Source: Haemonchus contortus
Lineage: Eukaryota; Nematoda; Chromadorea; Rhabditida; Trichostrongylidae
Reading direction: 5' to 3'
Assembly (NCBI GenBank): GCA_000469685.2
Contig: LS997564.1
Coordinates: 14,904,091-14,968,090, forward strand
Length of the DNA stretch: 64,000 nt
The notes beneath the pieces were generated by a model, which saw only the letters and a list, made by a program, of their open reading frames with translations, searched no databases and was not told where the DNA came from. A program made the translations under genes and the position numbers. Of the stretch, positions 14,901 through 26,026 are shown piece after piece (the stretch's first letter is position 1; each line of letters starts with the position of its first letter).

Positions 14901-17900
14901 CAGAGATACCTCTCCTCCAATTACTGTCAGATCTCACTAATCCCGAAGATGTCCTTAGAGTTATATTGATCAACTATTTATGTCAAGAGAACATCAGCAA
15001 GGTAATAGCGGCTTCCAACATTTTCTTCTTTCTATTTGTCGTTTGAATTAGATGGCGTTTATTAGAGGAAGTAGGGATTAGTCGGTGTATTAGATGCTAT
15101 ATTTTTCGAGTGCTCGCAAATGTAGGCGCTGGAGTGATTCTTCGAAGTTTTCCGCTAGGTTTTTATTGTCTTCGATGAGTCCTGACATTTGGAAATTTGT
15201 TTATTTGTCTTTATCCGGAATGTTTCCTATTCCATATATGTAAAATCGCTCAGCGAGAAGTAAGTATTACTTGTTCAGACTGAGCTTGATGAACAAATGA
15301 ACTTCCTTCGAGAAAGGGCTGTGGACGAATCAGCGCTGCGTTTTGTACAGAAGATGAGGTTCGCTCATCGTTTCTTTTCCATCTGTTTCATTCATTCATT
15401 CCCTCCATCGGCATATTTACTTACGCTGTTTCTTTCCTTTGTTTCTCTCGGAATAGCTAATGTAAGAGAGTGTTCGCCGTTAATTGTAATCAGTCGGAAA
15501 TGCGATTTATTCAAGGTCGATTTCACAGCTGGGCAAGACTGCTCCTGAAGAGCATCAGGGCGCCGGTACGAAGACTATTAATATGTTCAACAAATTGCTC
15601 AGCCATAGCTCACGTTTCGTCATGGAAGGCGTGAAGAATCTAGTTCCCAAGAAGCACAATCTGCCATTGACGAGGGTGAGACTTTTAAGCGTTGAATTTG
15701 TATCAACTTTTTGAGATTCACACCATTATTCTTGATTCTTCGCCCTTTCAACAATTTCGTGCGACTTCATTTTATTATCATGTTATCAACTCTGCGTTGA
15801 AAGATTTAGTCTGAGAAGAACTAGTACGACTGAGAACACGGAGTTATGAGTGTCTATTGCCCTACCAAGGGCTGCTGTAGAGATCTTCTCGTATCTCTGT
15901 GGCTTCTTCCTTTATTTAGTCACTCTTCCTTCCATTTTTCATTACCTGAACTGTTCTTCTCCATCAACAAATAGATTCTAATCTGAAAAAAAAGCTTAGC
16001 TGGAGAAGGTAATGGGTCATGACAAAACCATGAGCTTATGGACGGTCAATGGCAGGTGTTTACATTTGTACCTTAATAGTTTTTTGGTACCCTGTAGTCT
16101 TTTCTCTATCCCCTAGTCACTGTCTACTATAAACAAAGGAACAGCTTTTACGAGACGGCTTTTAGTTTGGCTGCGCAGCTTAGCCTCTTTTGTTAGTAAT
16201 CTGCGTTTTGCTATAACTCATCTTTATTTTTTTCACTTATTCTTTTCAAGATTGGATTTTGACGATGCGTTTTCGAATTACTGAAAGCTCATCTGGCTAA
16301 CTTGTCGGACTATGAATCAACGACCATTTGAGCAAAAATGTTCGACGTAGTGATCTCCTAGATCTCTTAGCATATTCTCGAAGGCGTCGCATGAACAAGT
16401 TTACATGGAATACTAAAGTGTTCCTGATTTATCCAGTGAGCTATGGAGGCCACTTATTCATGTTTACATCGTCCTTAAATGGTCCGATGTCGTCTCATTA
16501 ATAATAACGGGAGGCAAGGCCTGGTTTACACAAATGCGTTCACACCTTTGGAAGTGTATCATGGTCAACCTTGTTCTTTCCGCCGGGATGATAATTAGTA
16601 TAATCAAAGTGAGGGCAACGAAATAAAGCCAGAACTTCATTATATGACGGATATCTAGGGAAAACTTAAGTCTTTTGTGTCGGGGAAAGGGGAATACCCT
16701 AATTCAGAGTGTTCAGTCGCTCTTTGGATTTTAATGGTACTTCTGATGTTCTTTCGGCTAGCCATAGCTTGTTCAGCTTTGATCTACAAATAGCAGGGAA
16801 GGAAAAGGGACAGATTTAGTTAGTATTTTTTTCTGATGATCGGATTAGTCATTTTACTTGCATGGTCACCTATTCAATGGTAGTAGCTGGATTTCACTAG
16901 TTGAGGTCACCGTCCACGCTAGGGTAGAGTTACTGCCCATGATGTTTGAGCAGGCCTTTGTTTCAGCTTCACTAAATATAAAATCCTAAGAGGACGTGCT
17001 GCTCGACGACGACTCTCGTTCGGTCGACTACGCCGTTGATGACGATCGACTTCCCAGCGTTGTGAAGTAGAAGCCGTTGGACACCTTCACAACTACGGCT
17101 GCAGAATAGTGCTCGCTCGGTGATTGCGCGCCAACTGCCCGACGATTCGCGTCACTTATGTGCCTCCATCAAACGGTTGCTCCTATTCACCCTCAATCAG
17201 AAGTAATTCGCCACATTTGTGACTACAGAAATGCTGTGACTGACTTACACGACTCACACCCCTCTCGCTGGAAGGGAAGAAAAGCCGAATTGCCCGCTCA
17301 TTGTATATTTGTCATACTTAGATAGCGGTGGTTATGTAGTTTAATGAGCGAGAGTTAGAATAAAATTACGAAAGGATTCAAAACGCGCATTAATATATCT
17401 GTTAAGATGAATATAATAGAATTTTTATGTTGAAACTGGTACGGTGGCAACTTTGGACCAAACAAGCCAACCTTCACTCCTTTGGGGTCATTTAACCCTC
17501 TGACCACAATGGTACCCAGTTTTGGGTGCCACCATACTTTCTTGTTTCTTACCAATTGCTGAGCTCAGTAAACCAGTGAGAAGAATTTTTTCGTGGGACA
17601 GTGCCACTTACGGGTGGGTGCCAGTCGCGCGAGGAGGGGAGCGTGGTCCCATGGGCGCGTCACGTCGAAATCCGCATTGTCGTCAAAGGGTTGACTGGTA
17701 CCTCACTCTGCCCGTCTAGGAGGACAAAACCACAGGCTTGTACATCCACCGGCCCATCACAATTCGTTGTATAGAGCACAGACGCCTTCAAACCGCTTCT
17801 ATGATTCCGATCAAAGTCGAATACGGGGGCGCATCTTAGAACGGGGTGTTAACTTCAACGACTTTATCTTTTATTTATTTTCTAGCAGATTTACTTGGGT

Positions 17901-20900
17901 TTATGGGAGAAGCTTTGGTTCGATTGGTTGCTACCTTCATCTGAATGCATTGTTTCAAAGTTACTGCCCTTATAATTGTTACTTGTTTTCCCCACCTACA
18001 AATATGTTCGCCTTTGAAACGGCTTTCGCATGAGGGAAGGATGTTCAATAATGAGGGAAACCCTGTAATGAGAGAGTTTAGCTGAACAGCTTTCAGAGGG
18101 AGTGTATACGAATAGTTCTAGATGAGGTCTGGATTAATAGCGCCTCATTTTCTGCTTGTGTCCATGATGATAGTCTCTGCTTCCAAATAAGTCAAGTTGC
18201 GGGACGAGTGGCGGTCTTTTGTTTTGAACTTGACATAAAATGACCAGATTGAGACTATGATTGCGAGGCTTTCCTCTTTTTTCCTCTCAAAATTCAGGGA
18301 TGCGGGACGACTGGAAAAACGCATATTGGTGGAATTCAGAGTTACATGTAAATCTCTCTCTTCTTTGATGTCAATGTTACAGAAAGAAGGAAAATCGTAA
18401 ACATTATACCCCTCACCCCCGAAATGCTTCCCCCATTCTTTTCACAATCTTCAAGCGCATCACCTATAACGCACTCCGCCGAGCACGCAAACGGGGATTT
18501 GTGGGAGGCGAGTTGAACCCTTTTCAGCCGCAGCACCCGCCAATCTCAGTAATCTAGACAAATGGACTCACATTAGCTTCGATTGACCCTCCGAGTGACG
18601 TGAAAGTAGCAGTGACGGCTCCAGTGATTTTAATGAAGTGGTGAAGATTTCTTAGCATCTGTCAACACTCGTCGGCTTTTTTGTGATGTTTTTACGAGAG
18701 TTTTTTTTTGTGAAATCACAATCGTAAAAAATGTTCTCAGAGTCAAAAGTTCTGGGTGAGGTGCACTTTCCACGTGCGAATGTGATTGATGTAATTTTTG
18801 GAGGTATGACCTGCAGAAGATGGAGTATTGGAGATTTTTCATTTCAGAACTGAATGGGTTAGGACTAATTGAGTGGTCGGAGAAGGGTTCTGGGGTGTGA
18901 TAGAGTTTCAGAAATCAAAAGCTGTTTTTCACCGAATTCAGTTTGGTCATAACCAATAAGAAGGAAGTTTGTTGGCTCTGCCTCTGCCCATGTGAACTCC
19001 TCGCAATGTCTATAGTTCGAAGCTCCATTTCGCGAAAAATAAAATGAAGCTGTTGACATATAATTTACTTTTACTCATTTTCTAACTCGAGGCATGACCG
19101 GGGCGATAAACATCAATGGAGTCGTGGAGCGAAGAATTAGTTAGTCACATAAAAATTGGTAATACATTCTGCAGCACGAGTTGAGGCCAAAAAGCGTATA
19201 ACTTAACGTTGAGTTTATAGCTCTTCATAGTGCGCACACTCTAGTCCTTATTTTAATTTGCTGAAAATTAGGGTCGAAGTGAAAAAGTTGTTTCTCATGG
19301 AAGAGAAATTTTTTTCAATTTATGAACGTTTCAGATGGTTGATTCCCTGGTCACACCCCCGTCATCTTCGACAGTTGGAATCAATCAGATGATTGGTACA
19401 ACACAAACGAATGAAAGCAGCGAATTGTGCTATCTCGATCCGAAAGTGATGCATGCGATGACAAGGGAGTAAGTTTATAGTGGCCGATTCATTTCTCCCT
19501 TTTTTCGAAAACCAGCTGGAAATGAGCTGCAAAATGAAGGGCCGAGTTGGTTTGTAAATTTCTTAGCAGGAGTTAGTAAGTAACTATAAACTGCTAAGTA
19601 AACTCTGACTAAATATAAACTATGCTCGGTTGTAAACATGGCTTGTTCCCATATCTAACATGTCTTATTTATTTATTCATTTATTCAAACTGCACACAAA
19701 GGTGTGCTTCAGTAGCAAACAAGTAAACGAAACCAGTTACAAATTTGATGACAGCAGAAAAGTCAAATTATTTGAAAAGTCAAAGTCAAGTTCATCTGTA
19801 GAATTTTGCCGCAACCAAGAGTGGTCCGAACTATCAAGGAGACAGGAAGGGCTTGTAGTTTTTATTCCATCAAGTCATCCTTGGACCTTTATATTGGATT
19901 GTAAACTGTTTCTCAATTTATTGAGTCTTATTCTTCTCTCTAGCGTTAGTCCCCCTCCTTCGCAGGGTCCGCTAATTTTTTTTTCTTGATTGACTGGCCT
20001 AAAGGTACATTTGGCTTACGTAAGTGCTACATTACCAAGAGTGCTCGTTAGAAGAAGGGAGTGGCTTTACGACCTAGATCCATAAAAATTATCTCTGCTT
20101 CTGATGGGACGTAACAGTGCTGCTCTTGCATGAGCCAGAAGATTATTGCTAAGAAATGGTGCGCGCAGTGGACAGACTAGCAGTAAATTGAAATAAAAAC
20201 AAAGAAAAGTCTTTTCAAGACAGGGCTTTACCGTCTCAACTCAATTCGATGAAACTCATCTGGTCTGGCTAGAGGGACAGTTCTCCCTTCAGCCGTATAG
20301 TCATACTACTCTTTTTTCTCTCATCAGCTGCCCCTGTCTTTGGCGCTCCGATTCAAAAAGCACCAATTCGTGGTGAAGAGTCGTATGGGCTGTATGACGA
20401 TGATGCTGACCTCTGGGCAACCTTCAATCGTTATACGATCACATATCTTATAGGAGGGGAGGTTAGAGAGCATGAGGACATAGGCGTTCAAATCGTCAAT
20501 AATACTGATAGAGCATAGTCAAAGGGTGGTTCATTTGGGATTTAATTTTGTCGAACAGTTTGCAAGTACATAATAACAATTCAGACTTTATAACATTTGC
20601 TTGATGTCCATCACGGATTTGGGCTGTTTGGGTGCGAATGCAGGGCGCACCAGAGCCCGAAAATCGACCTTAAATGTTCCGCATATCACTTAAACAACCC
20701 CTTTCAAAATCACAGAAGAACTTTTTTCAGTGACATACAAACTATTCTGGCCTTTCATTGTTTTGTGCTACCTTCACTGGGTCCCTTTTGGGCTGGCCGC
20801 GAACGCTCCGCCCCTTTTACTCCGCTTTTCAGCATTCACCACAATTTTTTTGTGTTGAATAAAACTTGATTTGCTATATCCCAACCTCAATTTCATTAGA

Positions 20901-21166
20901 TCGATGACGTATTTCAATTATCATCTGTAAAGGTTTGCTCAGTCTTTCGCTATTTCCAGTTTTCAATGTCCAAAACATTTTTTTGCAGCACATCGAATGC
21001 AGTTCGGGCTCGCCAACCTCCTCCACAGGACGTCATTCTTTTCGTAATCGGCGGTGGTAATTACGTCGAATACCAAAATCTAGTCGATTACGGGAAATCG
21101 AAAAACCTACTGCGTGTCACATACGGTTGTACGGAATTGGTGAATCCAAAGCAGTTTACGGATCAG
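11921..21166 (+). CDS. sly-1: Sec1/Munc18 family protein Sly1/SCFD1, 15 supported exons, last exon uncertain
   Basis: SM protein that binds syntaxin-5-type SNAREs and promotes ER-Golgi and intra-Golgi fusion; cytosolic and peripheral on membranes. Exons: 11921-11975, 12704-12863, 12924-13137, 13293-13383, 13448-13593, 13668-13786, 13880-13946, 14002-14103, 14176-14271, 14612-14834, 14904-15001, 15279-15358, 15516-15675, 19335-19468, 20989-21166. Every junction keeps phase, giving 641 codons, already the family length. Diagnostic stretches: ALRNVINLNQPI near the N-terminus; WKILVLDKAGQDVISPLLPI; LATMLHHTWTYQALVHDVL in the middle; LIDLHTNVATTLLDHIKQRK; FVMEGVKNLVPKKHNLPLTR; and near the C-terminus ILFVIGGGNYVEYQNLVDY. 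The open frame ends at a good donor (cag|gtatgt), so a short last exon is needed, with the best candidate at 24118-24186. Intron 13 (15676-19334) is 3.66 kb. Confidence 0.92.
15676..19334 (+). other. Long intron 13 of sly-1
   Basis: 3.66 kb within a gene whose other introns up to this point are mostly below 800 bp. It holds one SINE-like tail fragment (17725-17836), a GC-rich patch at 16985-17200 with an acidic open frame, and a minus-strand open frame at 17355-17555. No conserved exon fits here: the flanking exons join in phase 0 and match the family without a gap. Confidence 0.6.
17725..17836 (+). mobile_element. SINE-like copy 2 (3' part only)
   Basis: The tail is recognisable: ggcttgtacatccaccggc, then ttgtatag, then cgcttctatgattccgatc, ending at gggggcgcatc. 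It is more diverged than other copies. The upstream 150 bases may be the rest of the unit but are not clearly alignable by eye. Confidence 0.6.
20328..20517 (+). other. Orphan exon-like open frame in sly-1 intron 14
   Basis: A strong polypyrimidine acceptor (tcttttttctctcatcag) ends at 20327, and one frame is open to a stop near 20517 (includes ESYGLYDDDADLWATF). It cannot be spliced from exon 14 in phase, because the required frame stops within 17 codons. I do not recognise the peptide. It may be chance or an exon of an unidentified overlapping transcript. Confidence 0.15.
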
Positions 21167-24117
21167 GTATGTTTTGTTTCCTTTGAGAAGAGAGAAAATG
21201 AGAGATGAGATGAAATCCTTCGAATCCCTGCTTCACGTTTCTCTGTTACTTTCATGTTTTCTTCACCGCTTTGAACTTCGAGGATGTGGAACTTGACACT
21301 CGAAGGTATCGGCTTACTGAAAGAGCTTTTAGTCACTTGACAAGTACTCCTTGACGTCTCTTTCTTATAGCGTGTTCTTATCATGAAACGTGGGATTTGG
21401 CTGTAGACAAGAGGGCATGCTCTAGTAGAATCGGTTTAAAACGAGCGGAAGCCGATTATTTTTGAAAATATAGAATCGGTCGTATTGTACTTCTTCACCA
21501 TACACACTGCGTTTCTTCTTCTCCCTCCCTTGGAAACAAACAGTTGTGAATATAGTGATCAAGAGTGTTGATTAGTACTAAATGATTACAAGGAAAATAA
21601 TCATACACAAGTTGGCTGTCGGCTTTCGAATGTAACTTTTTTTTTGATTTTTGATCTGGTTTTCATTCTACGCCATGGGTTGTGAGGGCGAAAAAGTGTA
21701 TTCGCTCATCACCTCGATTATAGTCTGGGGTCTTGATTGATTCTTAGAAGAAGAATTCAGTGAAAGCACCGTTTACTATGAAGACGGTTTCTGAGATTTG
21801 TGGTCCCCGTGATCTCTAAGGATAATACAAGGGACGTGGGTCGAGGAATGGTATACATAGAGGCCGTAAGGGTCCCAAATAGGTTTAGCCGACTACCACT
21901 CAGGGCGGACGAGAACGCGGGGCATTCTAGAGGCTGAAGAGTTGCACCGGTACGCCTACGTTGCACACAGGCAGCTTACTGTAGCCAGCTGTACGCAATA
22001 ATCCTATCACTACTGTAGCCAAAAATCATTGTGGACTGTGTCATTAACTGCACGAAATCAGGAAAATTCTCGGGTTTTAGTAAACGTAGCTCCTGTCCAT
22101 GATATCCATCTGATTGCCTGTCACATCTTTGCTTGTGGTGTTCAGAAACTAACCAAACTATATGGGACTAGTTTTTGCTTTTTGAGCTGTCCGTTTTCGA
22201 TTCCTTCCTGCTCGTGTTGGGGAAGCTACGCTAATGCTCATCATATTACATATCCTGACGCAAGTAGATTTTAGGTGTTTTTCAACCTGCTTTTTATCCA
22301 TCACCCTCTTACTTTGTATAGTCAAATATTCGTAGAATAGCCATGGTGCCCTGATAAGTACTAGTAGACTTGACATTGAAAATGCTGTGGATTTGATGGT
22401 GGATATGCTGATGTTGCGTGTGAATATGGGCTCTCAAACGGCTTGAGAATGCACTCAGCGGGCTTCGGCTGGTAGAAGGCTTGGCTGGCGTGCTATGTGA
22501 AGGCAAAGCCTTGCCTCATTGGCTTCATACTTAATCCCTGGTTTTAACTAAATGCCCCTTTCATCCACACTTTCGTTGTTCCGCCTGAAGGCAGTGTTTC
22601 AATCTCGCCTCGAGTTGGTATTGGCTTCCTGTATGAATGTTCCTATTCGCAACTCTTCAATCGAAGTGGCCCTTCCTACAGCTGATGGAAAGGCTGCCTT
22701 TTGGCGGTTACTTTTTCGTGGGAGTGGACGCTTTATTGTTTCTTTCTCTCCATTTATTTCCGTATATTTTTTTTTCTCACTTGATCCGACGATGTGGAAA
22801 TCAAACAGAAGCCCAATTTCTAAGTACCTGTCCTCGGAGAAGGGTTGCTCTTTGATGCACATTACGTTTTTTGGCGGATTGACGTTTTTGTGTTTCTTTA
22901 TTATCTGTTTTTTTCTGGTGCCATTAGGCTTTTTCCGTGTTTTCCACATCGCTACCTATACTTAGAAAGCTTTGCTTTCTATGAATTCTTCAGAGTCTCC
23001 CTTTTTCCAAAAGCGCACTCCGATGTTTTCCGCAGCTCCCACGACAGCTGAATTTTTTTTCGCTCCAGTTCAGAGAGCGTCCGACTCAACTCCTCTTTGA
23101 TTTCTTTGTCCATTTGCGATTTGATACCTGAACCAGCTGAGTTGAGTGGTAATCCAAATTCCTCTGCTCCTTCTCTTGAACAATGGCGATGCGAAATTCG
23201 ATTGCCTTTTTTATTATGAAATAGAAACCATTTCTGGGTGCCTCCTAATTAGGTTTATGCAAATACTCCTCCCTCATAAGCAGCAGGATTGATTGCCGTT
23301 TCGTAGGCTTCTATTAATTAGTGAGCTGAAATGTTCAGCTCAAGTGTATGATTACTTTTAAGAGTTTGTTTGACCATAGGGTTGGAGAGCTTCCAGTGAC
23401 TTGCCTTTGACAAGGGTGGGTGGCTCGAGTTGTTGCTATCACCTTCATGGTTTTTTTTGGTGCATTTAGTCTCATCAGAGCCGGCCGGCCGTCACCTTCA
23501 GTCCTCTATTCCTCTATGTGGTCCGCTAAATTAATTAGGGACAGGTTTATTTGTTAGAGCACTTTATCAATATTGTTGAACTTTTCGTTTTTTTTTTTTG
23601 AAGTAATAATTAATTCTCCTGTTTTCCGGTTGAATCTTCTAGCGTAACCAAAAAATTGCAGTGAATTCGAGCAAGTGCGGTGTCACCCAAATACGTAAAT
23701 ATGTAAATAAGACAGACTCAGAATAATCCTATATCAATTTGATTTCGTAAATCGCTGCTGGATACTGGATTGACCAACCAGTTAATCTGGCAAACACCGT
23801 CACGATTTTCACTAACAGGTGGATATACGCACATATTGGACAAGCCATCAAATGTCATCTCCTTTGCTTCGTTCGGTTTTTTCTCTAACTTGTTCACAGA
23901 AATGGAGCAATTCATTAAGTTGTTGAAGCCTTTGGATCAGTAGTGCTTTTCGGTTGATGGAAAGCTTGAAGGGATTTTTTTGAGTTTTCATGGTCGTTAA
24001 GAGGCAGTTGATGTGCCGTAGTAACTGCCATCGCTATGGCAGCCTCGCGCTTTTGACCATCCTCTCATTCTTGACTTCTTCACATTTGCATTGCTCGGTC
24101 ATTCTAACCTATTCCAG

Positions 24118-24186
24118 GCAACTGAACTCGGATTGAACTTCATTTTTAAAAACGTTATGGTCAACCTGTCTCTCTCGTCTGCATAG
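24118..24186 (+). CDS. sly-1: Candidate last exon of sly-1
   Basis: attccag ends at 24117 and is followed in the required phase 0 by ATELGLNFIFKN and a stop after 22 codons. The family usually ends a few residues after FTDQ with a Leu-Gly near the end, which ELG would satisfy. Rival acceptors exist, for example ttttccgcag near 23036 with LPRQLNFF. Choosing this exon implies a 2.95 kb last intron. No clear aataaa follows. Confidence 0.3.
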   Translation, partial: ATELGLNFIFKNVMVNLSLSSA

Positions 24187-25790
24187 GCATCGGAAAGTTG
24201 TAGAAATTTCTTCGTTTTAGTATTAAGAAGAGTGATCAAAGAAATTGCTATGCGGTCACGGAACTGCGTCGTTAAGTTCCTGTTTGACCTCTGTCTTTTA
24301 CAATTAGATTTATTCAGAATTTTAATAGGAGTATGTAAGCTAGAGTCGATCCCAAGAACCGATAGTCATCCTGCTATGGAAAACGCCTTTTTTTGTTGAA
24401 ATCATCTCCTACAGAAGGACTGCTCAAATTATCACTACATGACAGACTACTGAATAGAGTTTCGATTGGAACTATGATGAAGAAAGTAAGTGCTGGAAGG
24501 AGACCAGCCTCTTCGTTTTCAATTTTGCTCCCCTGGTATTGTGTGAGGTCTCTGAAGAGTTTTTTGGAGCGCTGGGTACCTGCTGTCTTCGCTTCACTGC
24601 TTCTTTTGCTTTTCCTTTCGTTTCGCTGTTCGAACCTTCTTTTTGCTTAGGCGATGCAAGATGAGAAGGTGGGGATGAGCGGATTTTCTCGTACTGAACC
24701 AGATTTAGAAGCCACCATGTTATTCGAAAGTTCTGAACGTAGAGTTTAGAAGCAAAGTTTCCATCGTGCTATTTTTATCATTGCTATTTCTATCGGGCTA
24801 CTTGTTGGACTCGTACTTTGTTTATTGTAGCTCATCTTTGGGAGCCTAGAAATATTAGCTAAGGTAAGTGACATTACTGAAGCTTGAAGCTGGCTGAATT
24901 CAGAGTAAGGCTTTCACAGATTTCGTTTACATTTTTCATAGTCTTTATTTTGTTTAGTGGATTTTCGGTTTTCCTTTTTCGGTTTCGTTTTTTTTTTTTG
25001 GCGTATAATGCGCTTCGGTTCAGCCCCCTCTTTACTTCTTGAGCGCCTAAATGGTACCTCAGTTGTCTTGGAAATTCAGTTTGCTTGCTGATTCGAGCTA
25101 GCATTGTCCCATGCTGCGTCGATATACGGCTATGCGTTACAGTATCCCTGTGATTTCGAAAAGAAGTCGGATGCGTCGCATATTGCGAAAAGATCGATCA
25201 ACTTTGGCTCTATTCAACTTTACATACTTTTACTACTGTAACTTTTCCAAATTCCAAAGTATTTAAAGTGTTCCCTGTTTGAAGGATTGCTGTAATGTAC
25301 CACTTGGTTCGTCTTGATTTTCCGAGACGTCCCTCTTGAGAGATGAACACCCAAATGGTGTTCAGAATATTTATGCAAATTTATTGTTTTCATTTTTTTC
25401 GCAATGTTAGCGCAGCATCACAACAGTCATCTGCCACAGCAATTCAGCCTACGTTCGTCTGCTTTTCCCTCGAGAACATACATTTTGTCAGTCATAATTT
25501 CGATTCATCAACACTGCACTGACATGTGACAGTAAAGATGGAGTTTCATGACAGCAAACTGTGTCGCTTCGAATGTTCTTGTCATAAGTGAGGCGTTTCA
25601 CAAAGAAGACAAGTGGCATGTGCTGCTATGTGCTCTGAGAGCAAGCCGGCTGCCTGATTCGCCCATTCGTTGTCCATTCGTAAAAGCAGCTACGCGAATA
25701 AGGGACATATAGCACTCATGTGGATAGGAAGGTAGAACCAGACCTGAGGACTACGGAAATCTGTCGGCATTGATAAATTTCGTTTAACTG
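24187..25790. other. Gene-poor stretch with two exon-like pieces
   Basis: Near 24400-24487 an open frame ends at a consensus donor (aagaaa|gtaagt), and a good acceptor (ctttttgcttag) ends at 24651 before a 96-base open frame ending with a stop near 24750. Joined, they would encode a short charged tail. No family is recognised. The rest of the stretch shows nothing I can name. Confidence 0.25.
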
Positions 25791-26026
25791 GATGCGCCAC
25801 GCGTTCGACTTCCATTCAGAATCGTAGTGGCGTTTTCAATACGCATTGGCCTGTGCAACGGTCGTGGTGGACTGCCGATGCGCTAGTGAATTTTAGTCTC
25901 CGAAACGAATTATGTGCCAAGCTGATGAACTGATTCCAGAGGGATAAAAGGGTTGGTAGGTCGGAGCGGACATCCATTCCCAATTTGAACCTTAGATTTT
26001 GCACATAGTGCGCCTCATCAAACCGC
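25791..26026 (-). mobile_element. SINE-like copy 3
   Basis: Minus-strand copy. The family 3' end gatgcgccacgcgttcgac at 25791 is followed by ttccattcagaatcgtagtg. The middle is diverged. The head end near 26000 keeps only weak similarity and the Pol III boxes are degenerate. Confidence 0.7.

Noticed and set aside
23880..23943. Alternative last exon of sly-1 after tgttcacag
   Set aside because: In the required phase it gives eight unrelated residues; the attractive frame with FIKLL is out of phase with exon 15.
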